64,000 bases of DNA, from positions 62,001 through 126,000 of the forward strand of contig JADJCG010000010.1 of the NCBI GenBank assembly GCA_016703335.1, read 5' to 3'. The position numbers and the translations under genes are program-made. The DNA comes from Caulobacteraceae bacterium (GTDB lineage Bacteria; Pseudomonadota; Alphaproteobacteria; Caulobacterales; Aquidulcibacteraceae). The first letter of the stretch is position 1. Every line of letters starts with the position of its first letter. Below, in pieces: positions 17,270 to 28,589 of this stretch. A model generated the notes under the pieces. That model had not been told where the DNA came from. It saw only the letters and a program-made list of their open reading frames with translations, and did no database searches.

Positions 17270-18161
17270 CTACTCCGCTTCTAACGCCAATACTTTGGGA
17301 CCGCGTTCTGAAGGTGATGCGCACGTATGAGAGGAACGTGCGCGGTTCACCGTCAAGTGTGGCGGGTATGATCCCCGAGGTATAGATGTCGCCGGTCTTG
17401 CATTTGCTGATCTCGACCGTGGAATCATTCCGCCAATCAGCGGTGACGGCGCGCAAGCTTACACGAGCCAAGTCTACAAAGTGCTTCGCGTCAAGACGCA
17501 CCCATTCAAGTGAGTCTGTTTCAATACCGCCGGAAAAACTCGGGAGAAGGACGCCGATGCCTTCGGCCTTGCGCATCTTACCAGTGCCAGTGCGCGCCCG
17601 AATGGAACGCGTGAAAGAACGGTTCAGCGCGTGGCGGAAGCGTTGCAGCGCCTTCAGAGGTTTGCCCTCGCGCACGGATCTGCGCGCCAGTGCGAGCAGC
17701 GTCGTCGGCCCGAAGAGGCCGGCAACATAGAAAGACTCACCGTTGGCGCGCCCGACGGGCAAGCGCTTCTCAACTCCGCGTTCGAGCACAGCCTTGATGG
17801 CGTCCGGCCAAGCCAGATCGCCGTAGAGCGCTTTCGGGAGAATGTTGAGCGTGCCACCCGGCAAGAGAATAAGTGGCGGACCGTCGCGCGGCGCGAGATC
17901 AGCGGCAAAGCGCGCCGTGCCGTCGCCTCCAAGCACGATGATGGCGTCGAATTGTGACGCGCGTTGGAAATTGCGGCGCGACATGCGCGTGGCGTCGACA
18001 ATGGTGAATTGCTCGACGCCTGACGCCTTCAACGCATCAATAAGCTGAGCGCCCGCCTTCGGGCCGACGCTTCCAGCTTTCTCATTGAGGAGGACCAGCG
18101 CTCTACGGACGCCAATGGACGCGCGCGGCGGCGCGGGAGAGGTTTCGGCGGCAGGTTGCAT
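17270..18161 (-). CDS. Diacylglycerol / sphingosine kinase family lipid kinase, frame break near end
   Basis: The protein shows the DAGK catalytic motif GGDGTARFAAD and LLPGGTLNILPKAL, with ALVLLNEKAGSVG near the N-terminus. Members phosphorylate lipid substrates at the inner face of the membrane. The frame as given would run through into the phosphoesterase, but after RITFRT one base shift gives RGPKVLALEAE and a stop at 17270, the normal kind of ending. ATG 18161 (MQPAAETSP) is preferred to the longer start at 18197, which would overlap the preceding stop. Confidence 0.85.
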
Positions 18162-18196
18162 GGCGGAACCAACGCAACCCCGCCGCCGAAGTTCCA

Positions 18197-18814
18197 TCAG
18201 TGGCCGTCGACAGATCCGCCCATGGATGTGGCGATGTCACCGCTGCGCCCGCCACCGCGGACGTTCACCGAACCGCCCATAGATGCGGCGGCGTCATAGT
18301 GATTCGAAGCAAACACGCGGGCGTCGCCGCCCATTGAGGCGGCGATGTCGGCGTCTCGGCACTCAAGGCCTTCAGCGCGAATGGCGCCGCCCATCGACAC
18401 GGCAACGTCGAGCGTGGTGCAGGTCCCGGTGACGCGCAGCTCTCCGCCCATGGCCGCCGCCAGCGACATGTTCTGCGCGGTGATGTTCGTGGCATTGAGT
18501 TCAGCGCCGCGCGACGAGGCCAAGCTCTCGACACGCGGAAGCGTTACGCGAACGGTTGCGTCGATCGGCGGCGTGCCGCCCCAGAACGGCCGGTGCGTGC
18601 GGCGGATGATGAGCGTGCCGTCATCGACGCGTGTGGTCACCTTGTCGGCGTCCGACCCGCTGACATCGACGTGGTAACGCTCGCCTACCGCGACTTCGAC
18701 ACGGATGCGATCGGCGGCTGAGACGCCGGTGAAGCCGGTCACGTTGCGGGTTTCGGCTGCGGCGACAGTTGCGAGCGCGATGAGCGCCGCGCCGGTGATG
18801 AGAAGTGTGCGCAT
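18197..18814 (-). CDS. DUF2807 (GIN) exported protein with MGG repeats
   Basis: The 205-residue protein has a Sec signal peptide (cleavage after TVAAA) and a DUF2807 / auto-transporter-head-like beta-helix domain. The second half has five (A/S)MGG turns spaced 18-20 residues apart, as expected of rungs on a right-handed beta helix. It is a paralogue of the next gene upstream on the same strand. The lipid kinase and phosphoesterase genes follow in the same direction. Role unknown; periplasmic or surface location is likely. Confidence 0.83.
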   Translation of the reverse strand: MRTLLITGAALIALATVAAAETRNVTGFTGVSAADRIRVEVAVGERYHVDVSGSDADKVTTRVDDGTLIIRRTHRPFWGGTPPIDATVRVTLPRVESLASSRGAELNATNITAQNMSLAAAMGGELRVTGTCTTLDVAVSMGGAIRAEGLECRDADIAASMGGDARVFASNHYDAAASMGGSVNVRGGGRSGDIATSMGGSVDGH

Positions 18815-18829
18815 AGTGGTGTTGCTCCG

Positions 18830-19442
18830 TTAGTCAGCGCGGCGGAGCGAACCGCCGGACGAGAGGTTGATGTTGCCGATGCCAGGGTTGCCATAGGCGA
18901 CTACGCCACCGCCGCTCGACGCGTCGACATCAAGGCGGCCACTCGCAAAAATGCGTGCGTCAGCACCGGACGAAACGTCCACGCTACCCGTTTCGCAGCG
19001 GAGATTGCGCGCATCGATGTCTGAGCCGCTGGAGGCTTGCGCGGTGAAACTGGCGCAGGTGCCGGTGACACGGAGATCTGCGCCTGACGAAGAATCCAGA
19101 TCGACTGCACCACCGTTTAGGCCGGTGGCAACGAGGTCGGCGCCCGCTGGATGCTGAGAGACCGTTTACACGCGGGAGAGTCACGCGAACGTTGGCTTGG
19201 CGGCCGCGCCACGACCAGTCGCGGGTGGGTTCCACGACCAGTGTATCGCCCTGCACGCGGGTGACGATGCGGTTGGCGTCGCGGCCGGTGACTTCAACAC
19301 TAAATGCGGCGCCGACAGTCACCTCGACGTCCGTGCCAGCGTTGGCCTCGACCTTGGTGAAGCCTGTCAGGTTGCGGGTCTCGGCGTTCGCTACGCCTGC
19401 AGTGGCCAAAACCAAGGCGGATGCCGCTAAAATCAGTCTCAT
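18830..19442 (-). CDS. DUF2807 (GIN) exported protein with SSG repeats, one frame break
   Basis: A signal peptide (MRLILAASALVLATAGVANA) precedes a DUF2807 domain that starts ETRNLTGFTKVEA, almost the same as the paralogue's ETRNVTGFTGVSA. An extra G near 19144 shifts the frame after LSASSG. In the corrected frame about six SSG turns recur at 17-20 residue spacing (SSGADLVATG, SSGADLRVTG, SSGSDIDARN and so on), ending GGSLRRAD with a stop at 18830. The MGG and SSG turns occupy the same rung positions in the two proteins. Confidence 0.82.
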
Positions 19443-19555
19443 AAGGATTCCCCTGCCAGGTTCTGGGCATGGTTTGCCCGTCTATTGTCCTTGGGATGCG
19501 GGCCCCGGGCGATTTGGATGCATCCAGGGGCGGACGAACGCCGTAAGCTGCAGAG

Positions 19556-20403
19556 ATGCACCGCCGGACCCTCCTCCTCGCCTCCCTTGCAGCCGCCTGC
19601 ACCCCTTCCCTGGGGACCTTCAACGCCCTCGTTCCTCGGGATCGAGGCGCCCAGCGGGTGGCGACGGATCAAAATTACGGAGACGGCGCTAGGCAAAAAC
19701 TGGACGTCTACGCCCCGCCCGCTGCTTCCGGGCTGCCAGTGATCGTCTTCATTTACGGTGGCTCTTGGAGTTCGGGCGACAAATCCGATTATGCGTTCGC
19801 TGGCGCAGCCCTCGCCTCGCAAGGCTTCGTGACAGTGATCCCGGACTACGGGCTCGTGCCCGAAGTGCGGTTTCCTGGCTTCATCGAAGACTGCGCAAGA
19901 GCCGTGCGCTGGGCGGCAGACCACGCGGCCCAATATGGCGGCGATGCCTCAAAGATCGTTTTGGTTGGGCACTCTGCAGGCGCCTACAACACAATGATGC
20001 TGGCGCTCGATGCGCACTATCTGGCCGATGCTGGCGTCGACGCGCGTGCGATACGCGGAGCGGTTGGACCCCGGGGCCTTATGATTTTTTGCCGTTCGAT
20101 GTGGATGCTACGCGCAACGCGTTCGGCCAAGCACCCGACAGCGCATTGACGCAGCCGGTGCATTTCGCGCGCGCCGACGCGCCGCCGCTGCTGCTATTGT
20201 GGGGCGAAGCAGACACCACCGTGGGCCCACGAAATCTTCGGGGATTGAACGCAGCGATGCAGGCCGCTGGCGCACGCGCCGAAGTGAAGACGTATCCGGG
20301 CGTCAATCACGTCGACATCATGCTGGCGCTATCTCGACCCTTGCGTAACCGCGCAACGACGTTGGCGGACGTGACGGCGTTTGTGAGACGCGTAACAGCT
20401 TAG
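19556..20403 (+). CDS. Alpha/beta hydrolase (esterase-like lipoprotein), one frame break
   Basis: The protein has a signal peptide with a lipobox (LAAAC, Cys15), then an alpha/beta hydrolase fold: oxyanion region FIYGGSWSSGD, nucleophile Ser140 in VGHSAGAYN, acid in WGEADTTVG and base in GVNHVD. This fits the BD-FAE / carboxylesterase group. Around 20070 the frame shifts between RGAVG and GPYDFLPF. The corrected frame ends at 20403 and overlaps the convergent TerB-like gene by four bases. It is divergent from the DUF2807 pair. Confidence 0.85.
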
Positions 20404-20957
20404 GTAATGCTGCCGCGCGTGAAGCTACGAAGGAGCTGCGGAGCACCTTCGCGGTCAAAGCCGATGGCCGCGGTATAATCCAACAAAACAACGTGTTCGG
20501 CCTCGTCGAATTTTCCATCCGACACGAACACGGCCATCAAGGCCTTCAAGAGCGCCACTTTCTGGTCGCGCGTGAACGCACGGGCGCGCGCGGACAGGAA
20601 GGATACGAGTTCTGCTTTGTTGAGGCCCGGACGGGCGAACCCCTCCTCAACTTTAGCGGCCTCAAACGCCTCGCCCGCGATCTCGCGCATAGCGATGACT
20701 ATGGCCCGCTTCTCTTCTTGATTGACGCGCCCATCGAGCTTGGCCGCATTCACAAGCGCCTCAAGCGCATACCCGGCGAAGTCGCCGCCTGTAGCGGACT
20801 GGGTTTTGTTTGCCTGCAGTCCGCGCACAAACGTCCGCAACGCAAACCACAGACCCAACGCGGCAACGATAACGAAAAGCGCAATGATACCACCGCCACC
20901 AGAGGAAGAGTCCGGTTGAGCGGCGTCCGCGGCGGCCTGGGTCAGAAAGAAAATCAT
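20400..20957 (-). CDS. Membrane-anchored TerB-like (DjlA N-terminal type) protein
   Basis: The 185-residue protein has an N-terminal helix that spans the membrane (GIIALFVIVAALGLWFALRT), and a TerB/DUF533-like all-helical domain from about residue 60 to the end, with the acidic motifs KLDGRVNQEEKRAI and VSDGKFDEAEHVVL. The latter pair of Asp/Gly/Glu motifs resembles the repeated metal-binding-like helices of TerB. Function unknown. It lies 46 bases downstream of pyrG in the same direction. Confidence 0.78.
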   Translation of the reverse strand: MIFFLTQAAADAAQPDSSSGGGGIIALFVIVAALGLWFALRTFVRGLQANKTQSATGGDFAGYALEALVNAAKLDGRVNQEEKRAIVIAMREIAGEAFEAAKVEEGFARPGLNKAELVSFLSARARAFTRDQKVALLKALMAVFVSDGKFDEAEHVVLLDYTAAIGFDREGAPQLLRSFTRGSIT

Positions 20958-21003
20958 CGATCCCGCCTAAAGTGGCCTGTCACGTGTGTCGATTGAAAAC
21001 GTC

Positions 21004-22638
<1,635 letters not shown>

Positions 22639-22702
22639 TATCCTTCCGTCTCAGCCCAGGCTGCGTTCTGCCCCAGCCCGGTCCCGCAAACGAATTTGGG
22701 GC

Positions 22703-23458
22703 TTACTGGTCGGGACCGGCGCGTTCACGCCGAACTGCCGCGACACCGTCGTTAGCAGAGTCGCTCGATTCGGTACCGAGCTGGTTATCAGTTGTAAGAT
22801 CAATCCCAGACACTGAGCTGGAATTTCCCGTCGTTGCTGCCGGCGGCCGCGTTTGGCGCTGCGTCGGCTGCGTGTTTACCGGGGTCGTTTGCGGTGTGGA
22901 ACGTTGTGTCGTGGCCGGTGCAGTGCGCTGCGTCGTCGCGCCAGCGTTTGCCGGCGTATTTTGGCGCTGCGAGATCGCGGCTTGTGGGGTCGTCCGGTTC
23001 TCGATCGGGCCAGCGCGCGTAGTCGCAGCAGACGGCGGCGGAACCGGCGTGCTGGCGGCCGCTTCACTCGGGCCAAGGCTGACGAGCTGCGTCGGGCTCT
23101 CGACCCGACCTTCAGTCGGATCGGGCGCGGTGTTTTGTGGTTGGGCCGGTTCTTCAGTCGTGGCCGGAGCGGTTGTCGCGGGCGCCGATTGCGAGCTCGG
23201 CAGCATATCCATAACCGAGCGGCCGCCGGTGCTGGCGGCGCCTGAAATCAGCGTCAGTGCGAGTGAGGTGACAATAAAGAAACCGCCAGCGACCGAGGTC
23301 ATCTTGGCCAGCGCGTCCGCAGCACCGCGGCCGCTCATCAGAGCGCCACCGCCACCGCCACCCATGCCGAGCGCGCCACCTTCAGAGCGCTGCAGGAGCA
23401 CCAAGCCAATCAAGCAGATGCACACGACCAAGTGGATGCTGAGAACGATCAATCCCAT
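22703..23458 (-). CDS. secG: Protein translocase subunit SecG with long low-complexity tail
   Basis: Residues 1-75 are a normal SecG: a first helix (MGLIVLSIHLVVCICLIGLV), the RSEGGALGMGGG loop and a second helix (GFFIVTSLALTLIS). About 170 further residues are rich in Thr, Pro, Gln and Ala (for example TTQRTAPATTQRSTPQ). SecG is usually 75-130 residues, so the tail is unusually long. It begins 111 bases after tpiA on the same strand. Confidence 0.92.
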   Translation of the reverse strand: MGLIVLSIHLVVCICLIGLVLLQRSEGGALGMGGGGGGALMSGRGAADALAKMTSVAGGFFIVTSLALTLISGAASTGGRSVMDMLPSSQSAPATTAPATTEEPAQPQNTAPDPTEGRVESPTQLVSLGPSEAAASTPVPPPSAATTRAGPIENRTTPQAAISQRQNTPANAGATTQRTAPATTQRSTPQTTPVNTQPTQRQTRPPAATTGNSSSVSGIDLTTDNQLGTESSDSANDGVAAVRRERAGPDQ

Positions 23459-23570
23459 GTCTTCGTCCGTCTCCCACGCACCGCCGCGCTCGCGCCCCTA
23501 CATGGGCGCGCGCGAAAGGGCGCTCAATAGCCGAGGCCGATCCTAAACGCCAGCCCGCCGCAGCGCATCC

Positions 23571-24326
23571 TTAGACTGCAGCCGGATGGCCTAGAATAAT
23601 GGCCGAAAAGTCAGCCGCCTTCAGGCTTGCACGCCCAACAAGGGCGCCGTCCACACCCTCCACGGTGAATATCTCGCCTGCATTCTTCGGTCCGACCGAA
23701 CCACCATAGAGAATGCGGGTCTCATTCGCCTGCGCGCCGAACTGGCCCGCAAGCGTTTCGCGAATGAGAGCGTGCACTTCGGCGATCTCAGCAAGCGTGG
23801 GCGTTGAGTTGCCGCCAATCGCCCAGACCGGCTCGTAGGCGACAACGAAGGCGCCCTGCGCAGGAACGCTGCCTTTGACCTGCCGGCCAACAACTTCGGC
23901 GACTTGGCCAGCCGCACGCTCGGCTTGAGTTTCTCCCACGCAGACGATCGGCGTCACTCCAGCGGCCATCGCCGCTTCGGCCTTCTGACGGACGAGATCG
24001 TCACTTTCCTTGTGGTTCTGGCGGCGCTCGGAATGGCCAACGATGACGTATGTGGCGCCCACATCCGCCAGCATCGCGGCGCTGACCTCGCCTGTTCGGG
24101 CCGCGTCGGCGGCGTTGGGGCTGCAATCTTGCCCTCCGATCAGGATCGGCTTGTCACGCGTCTGCCAAGCGGCGGGCGCGACGAAGACGGCGGGCGGGCA
24201 AATCAGCACGTCGATCTTGGAGGCGGCGGCGCCGATCGTTTCGGCCAGGGCGCCAATTTCGGCCAAATCCGCTCCGCGGCCGAACATTTTCCAATTTCCC
24301 GCGATTAGCGGCTTACGCGAACCCAT
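23571..24326 (-). CDS. tpiA: Triosephosphate isomerase
   Basis: TpiA interconverts dihydroxyacetone phosphate and glyceraldehyde 3-phosphate. The 251-residue protein is complete: the substrate Lys in GNWKMFG, the electrophilic His in IVGHSERR, the catalytic Glu in VVAYEPVWAIG, and the phosphate loop ILYGGSVGPKNAGE. It is divergent from ppiD, with promoters expected in the 98-base gap. Confidence 0.97.
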   Translation of the reverse strand: MGSRKPLIAGNWKMFGRGADLAEIGALAETIGAAASKIDVLICPPAVFVAPAAWQTRDKPILIGGQDCSPNAADAARTGEVSAAMLADVGATYVIVGHSERRQNHKESDDLVRQKAEAAMAAGVTPIVCVGETQAERAAGQVAEVVGRQVKGSVPAQGAFVVAYEPVWAIGGNSTPTLAEIAEVHALIRETLAGQFGAQANETRILYGGSVGPKNAGEIFTVEGVDGALVGRASLKAADFSAIILGHPAAV

Positions 24327-24424
24327 GCCCTCTCCCTCAGATGAACCGCTGCGGCGGCGTGCGGCAATTGCCCCGCTCCGGAGGCGTCTCTATGGTCCGC
24401 CGCCTCACGCATACGGAACCGCTC

Positions 24425-26385
24425 ATGCTTCTGCAATTTCGGAATATCACCAAGGGCTGGATCGCCACCATCATCGTTGGCCTTGTGGGTCTGGCGACTG
24501 TGCTGTTCCTCATCCCGCAAGATGGCTTGAATTTGGTCGGCGACAATTCGGTGGCGCATGTGGGCAACCGCAGTATCACGCCGCCGCAGCTCACGCGCGA
24601 ATTGGAGCTGACGCTCCGCAGTGAGCGTGAGAACGGCAACAACATCTCGCAGCAAGACGCCGTCGATCAAGGCATCCACCTTCAGCTCTTGGAGCGGATG
24701 ATCAATCGCGTGGCGATGTATGTGTACGGCGATAAGATCGGCGTCAGTGCAAGCGACACGCAGGTGCGTGATCAGATCAACCGCATTCCCGCGGTTCATA
24801 ACGCCGTCACGGGCGCATTCGACCAGAACGCTTACGACGCGTTCCTCGGGCAAATGCGCTACAACCAACAAGAGTTCGAACGCGATGTCCGCGGCGATCT
24901 CACCACGCAGATGATTGTGCAATCGCTGCTGGCCGGCGTGCGTGCGCCGTCGAGCTACGGCGCGCTGACCTACGCCTATGACGCCGAGACGCGCGTGGTC
25001 TCGCTGGCGGAAATCCCGGCATCGGTAGTCGGGACAATCCCACAACCTGACGACACCCAGATTCAAGCGTTTTACGAAGACAACCAACAGCGTTTGGCTC
25101 TTCCGGAATTCCGCGTGCTGACCATCATCTCTGCACGCGCCGGTGATTTTGTCGCCCGCGTGCAGGTGCCGGAAGAGGCAGTCCGCGCCGCCTTCGACGA
25201 GCGCGTACCGGCGCTGACGCAGCCCGAGCGTCGCACCTACGTCCGTATCGCCGCGACAAGCGAGCAGCAGGCCAATGACGTCGCCGCCCGCATCAATCGC
25301 GGCGAGGCCCCTGCTGCTGTCGCGCAGGCGCTGTCCTTGCAAATTACACGCGGTGAAGACCAAGCGCGAGCACAGGTGCCGGACGAAGCTGCTGCTGCCG
25401 CAGTGTTCGGTGCGCGCGTGCGCGGGCCCGCTGTTGTGGCGCGCAGCTCGCTTTCACCGTTTATCGTCGTTCGCGTCGAAGCCTCGACGCCTGCAGTCAC
25501 CCCGAACTACGCCGAGCATCGCCAAGAAATTCATGACGCGCTTGCGGCCGACGAAGCAGCGCAATCGCGCGAGGCTGCGATCTCCGCATTCGAAGATGCT
25601 CGCTCTGCTGGCGCCTCTCTCGCCGATGCCGCGCGCCAAGCTGGACTCGCGACTGTGACGATGCCGGCGGTTGAGGCCGGTGGCCGCAACCAACAAGGTC
25701 AGCCCGTAGAGGCTCTGACCGGCTTCGAAGAAGTGTTCGCCACCGCATTTCAAACGCCAGAAGGCGAAGCGACCGACTTCATGTCGGTTGGCGAGGCGGA
25801 CGTACTTGCAGGCGTCGACCGGATAATCCCGGCTAGCGTGCGCCCGCTTGAGGAAGTGCGCGCAGATCTGACGCAAGCGTGGATCAGCCGCGAACGCACG
25901 CGTCGTCTTCGCGAACTAGCCGATACCCTGGTCGCGCAAATCAACGGCGGCCAGACCCTTGCCAACGTTGCGCGTGCCAACCGTGGACGTATGGTGGCGG
26001 CTTCGCAGACGATCGACCGGCGCACCGCACGTCAGAACCTGCCGCAAGGCCTGGCCGACCAATTGTTCGCGGCGCCGAAGGAGTTGCCGCCCATCAAGTG
26101 GGCGCTGCCGGTGTGCTCATCTCGCTGGTCGAGCACATCAACCGTCCGGATATGGCATCAGTCGATCCGCAGATCATTGAGGCCACGCGCGTCTACGCTG
26201 AGCGTCCATGCCAGCAGCAGGCGATGCAAGCTGGCGCCCCACCATTCTGCGGCGTCAGCACGAGCGTCGTGGAAGCGTTGCAAGGCGAAGTCCTCGCCAG
26301 CGCCAACCCACGCCGCAATGAACGCGTCATCAGCAGCGTCTATCGCGCGAGTAACGCGGAAGAGACGGATGCCGCTCAGCAATGA
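24425..26385 (+). CDS. ppiD: PpiD/SurA-like periplasmic peptidyl-prolyl isomerase, frame break near end
   Basis: The protein has an N-terminal membrane anchor (WIATIIVGLVGLATVLFLIP), a SurA_N_3-type chaperone region, and a parvulin-like region in the middle (VPEEAVRAAFDERVPALTQP onward). Near 26090 the frame shifts between PKELPP and VGAAGVLISLVEHINRPD; the second frame ends at 26385. The corrected length of about 653 residues is normal for the family in Caulobacterales. ATG 24425 (MLLQFRNITKG) is preferred to upstream starts because it places the anchor near the N-terminus. Its stop overlaps the trpE start (ATGA). Confidence 0.88.
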
Positions 26386-27929
26386 GCGAGGCCGAGCTAG
26401 CGCTGGAACCGGCGCTAGCCGTCTATTCTGAATCACACGCACGCGGTGGCGGTGTCGTTTGGATGCGGCGTGTGAGTGATCTGGAGACGCCGGTTTCAGC
26501 GATGCTGAAGCTCGGCGCCGACAAGCCCGGCTCGTTTCTGCTCGAAAGCGTGCAAGGCGGCGACTTTCGCGGCCGCTACTCCATCATTGGGTTAAAGCCG
26601 GATTTTGTTTGGCGCGTGCGCGATGGCCGCGCCGAGGCCAGCCGTGGTGGTTTCGGCGAGAGCGCTTTTCGCACGCAGCGAGACGCGCCGCTCAAAAGCC
26701 TACGCAAACTGCTGGCGCGTTCCGCGCTCGATCTGCCACCGCATCTGCCGCCGATGGCCGCCGGGCTGTTCGGCTATCTTGGCTACGACATAGTCCGGTT
26801 GGTCGAGCGCTTGCCGGACAAAGCGCCGGACCCGATTGGTACACCGGAAGCCTTGTTGGTGCGGCCCACGATCGTCGCTGTCTTCGACAACGTCACCGGC
26901 GAGATCACGCTGATCACGCCCGCTCGCAAACGCGCTGGTCAGAGTGCCGAAGCGGCATATCGTGCCGCGCGAGAACGATTGGAACGCGTGTGGCGCACGC
27001 TAGATCGGCCGCTTCCAAAGAAGCGCGGTGGTGATGCAAAACCGGAAAAGGTTGAGCCCAGCTCGAACACGACGCCGGATGCGTATCGAGCGCTCGTTGG
27101 CAAGTGCAAAGACTATTGCCGCGCCGGCGACATCTTCCAGGTGGTGCCGAGTCAGCGCTTTTCAGCGCCGCTCAGCGCGCCGCCATTTGCGCTCTATCGC
27201 TCGTTGCGGCGGCTGAACCCCTCGCCTTTCCTCTTCTATCTCAACTTCGCTAACTTCGCGGTTGTGGGATCGAGCCCGGAAATCCTCGTCCGCAAGCGCG
27301 GTGAGACGATCACCATTCGCCCGATCGCGGGCACGCGCCCGCGCGGTGATACGCCAGCACAAGATCACGCGCTCGAAGAGGAATTGCTCGCCGATCCCAA
27401 AGAGCGCGCCGAGCACTTGATGCTCGTCGATCTTGCGCGCAACGATTTGGGCCGTGTCGCCGTACGCGGCGCCAAAGCGGGTTCGAATGCCGCAACGGCG
27501 GGTGCGGGTTCCGCGCATGTCCGCGTAACCGAGGCATTCACAATCGAGCGCTATAGCCACGTGATGCATATCGTCTCGAACGTTGAGGGTGAACTCGAGG
27601 AGGGTCTGAGCGCACTTGATGCGCTGCTCGCGGGCTTTCCACACGGCACCGTCACGGGCGCGCCGAAGATCCGCGCGATGGAAATCATCAACGAAGTCGA
27701 GCCGCATAAACGCGGCATCTATGGCGGTGGCGCCGGCTATCTCGGAGCAGGCGGCGACATGGATACCTGCATCGCGCTGCGCACCGCGGTTGTGAAAGAC
27801 GGCATGCTCTACGTGCAAGCTGGCGGCGGCGTCGTGCTCGACAGCGATCCGGAACTCGAGCTGCAGGAAACGCAACACAAGTCGCGCGCGTTGTTTCGTG
27901 CGGCGAGTGAAGCCTGGCGCTACGCGTAA
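26382..27929 (+). CDS. trpE: Anthranilate synthase component I
   Basis: TrpE converts chorismate and ammonia to anthranilate, the first step of tryptophan synthesis. The 515-residue protein is complete. It has the LLES feedback-site motif near residue 50 (SFLLESVQGGD), and the chorismate-binding core with IAGTRPRG, DLARNDLGRVA, FPHGTVTGAPK and GGGVVLDSDPE. It is translationally coupled to ppiD and lies apart from trpGDC; two unrelated genes stand between. Confidence 0.96.
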   Translation: MSEAELALEPALAVYSESHARGGGVVWMRRVSDLETPVSAMLKLGADKPGSFLLESVQGGDFRGRYSIIGLKPDFVWRVRDGRAEASRGGFGESAFRTQRDAPLKSLRKLLARSALDLPPHLPPMAAGLFGYLGYDIVRLVERLPDKAPDPIGTPEALLVRPTIVAVFDNVTGEITLITPARKRAGQSAEAAYRAARERLERVWRTLDRPLPKKRGGDAKPEKVEPSSNTTPDAYRALVGKCKDYCRAGDIFQVVPSQRFSAPLSAPPFALYRSLRRLNPSPFLFYLNFANFAVVGSSPEILVRKRGETITIRPIAGTRPRGDTPAQDHALEEELLADPKERAEHLMLVDLARNDLGRVAVRGAKAGSNAATAGAGSAHVRVTEAFTIERYSHVMHIVSNVEGELEEGLSALDALLAGFPHGTVTGAPKIRAMEIINEVEPHKRGIYGGGAGYLGAGGDMDTCIALRTAVVKDGMLYVQAGGGVVLDSDPELELQETQHKSRALFRAASEAWRYA

Positions 27930-28050
27930 CGCCGAGTTCCGCGCTTACGGTCATTTAAGCGAAGTTCCGCGGCGCCGAACCGGAAGCGCGCGCGTTGTCG
28001 TGCGTGCATTCAAGCTGGAACCTCCCTTCCGGCATCTCGGAGACAATCGC

Positions 28051-28518
28051 ATGAAGAAGCTTCTCATCGCATCAGCGGCGACGGCCGCATTGGCAATCGC
28101 GTTGCCGGCATTCGCGCAAGTGACAGACATGCCCACCGCGCGGGCAGAGATGAGCACCACCACGACGACGCAGCCAGCGACCGAAGCTGTCGAAGAAACG
28201 ACCGAGCAAGCTGAGGCAACCGCCAACGTTGCCACCGAGCCGCAAACCGTCACAGGCGAAGCCAGCGCGCCGACAACCACAGCGCAGGCAACCGTAACGA
28301 CACCGGACGCGTCGCCAGCCACGAGCACCGCAACGGATACCGCTGACAGCGCGTCAGAGACCGGCAACGCGACAATGACCGCACAAGCCGAAACATCGAC
28401 GCAAGCGTCGATGAATATGCCTCAACAAGTGCAAGTCGCTGTCGCAGACGGTCGTTACACAACAGATGACCTCAATCGCGCGCAACTCGAAGCGCTGCGC
28501 GCCGGCCCTGGTCGCTAA
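28051..28518 (+). CDS. Thr/Ala-rich exported protein
   Basis: The 155-residue protein has a clear signal peptide (MKKLLIASAATAALAIALPA, cleavage after AFA). About 100 residues of Thr, Ala, Glu and Ser low-complexity follow. A short C-terminal part, VADGRYTTDDLNRAQLEALR, is more ordered and may be the functional motif. GGAG lies ten bases before ATG 28051. Function unknown. A strong terminator follows. Confidence 0.72.
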   Translation: MKKLLIASAATAALAIALPAFAQVTDMPTARAEMSTTTTTQPATEAVEETTEQAEATANVATEPQTVTGEASAPTTTAQATVTTPDASPATSTATDTADSASETGNATMTAQAETSTQASMNMPQQVQVAVADGRYTTDDLNRAQLEALRAGPGR

Positions 28519-28547
28519 GCCAAATCGAAGCTTACCGAGCTGCATCC

Positions 28548-28577
28548 AGAGGGCGAGACCGAAAGGTCTCGCCCTCT
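28548..28577. terminator. Bidirectional intrinsic terminator
   Basis: A perfect 13-bp stem (AGAGGGCGAGACC with its complement) closes a GAAA tetraloop and is followed by TTGCTT. It stands between two convergent genes that end at 28518 and 28590 and can serve both. Confidence 0.85.
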
Positions 28578-28589
28578 TTGCTTGAACTA

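Noticed and set aside
18230..18460. Recurring GCCGCCCAT units that resemble a DNA repeat array
   Set aside because: They are the complement of codons for MGG at each rung of the DUF2807 protein, with variable spacers that are coding. It is not a CRISPR array.
24305..25363. A 352-codon open frame antisense to ppiD
   Set aside because: Shadow of ppiD; no conserved content.
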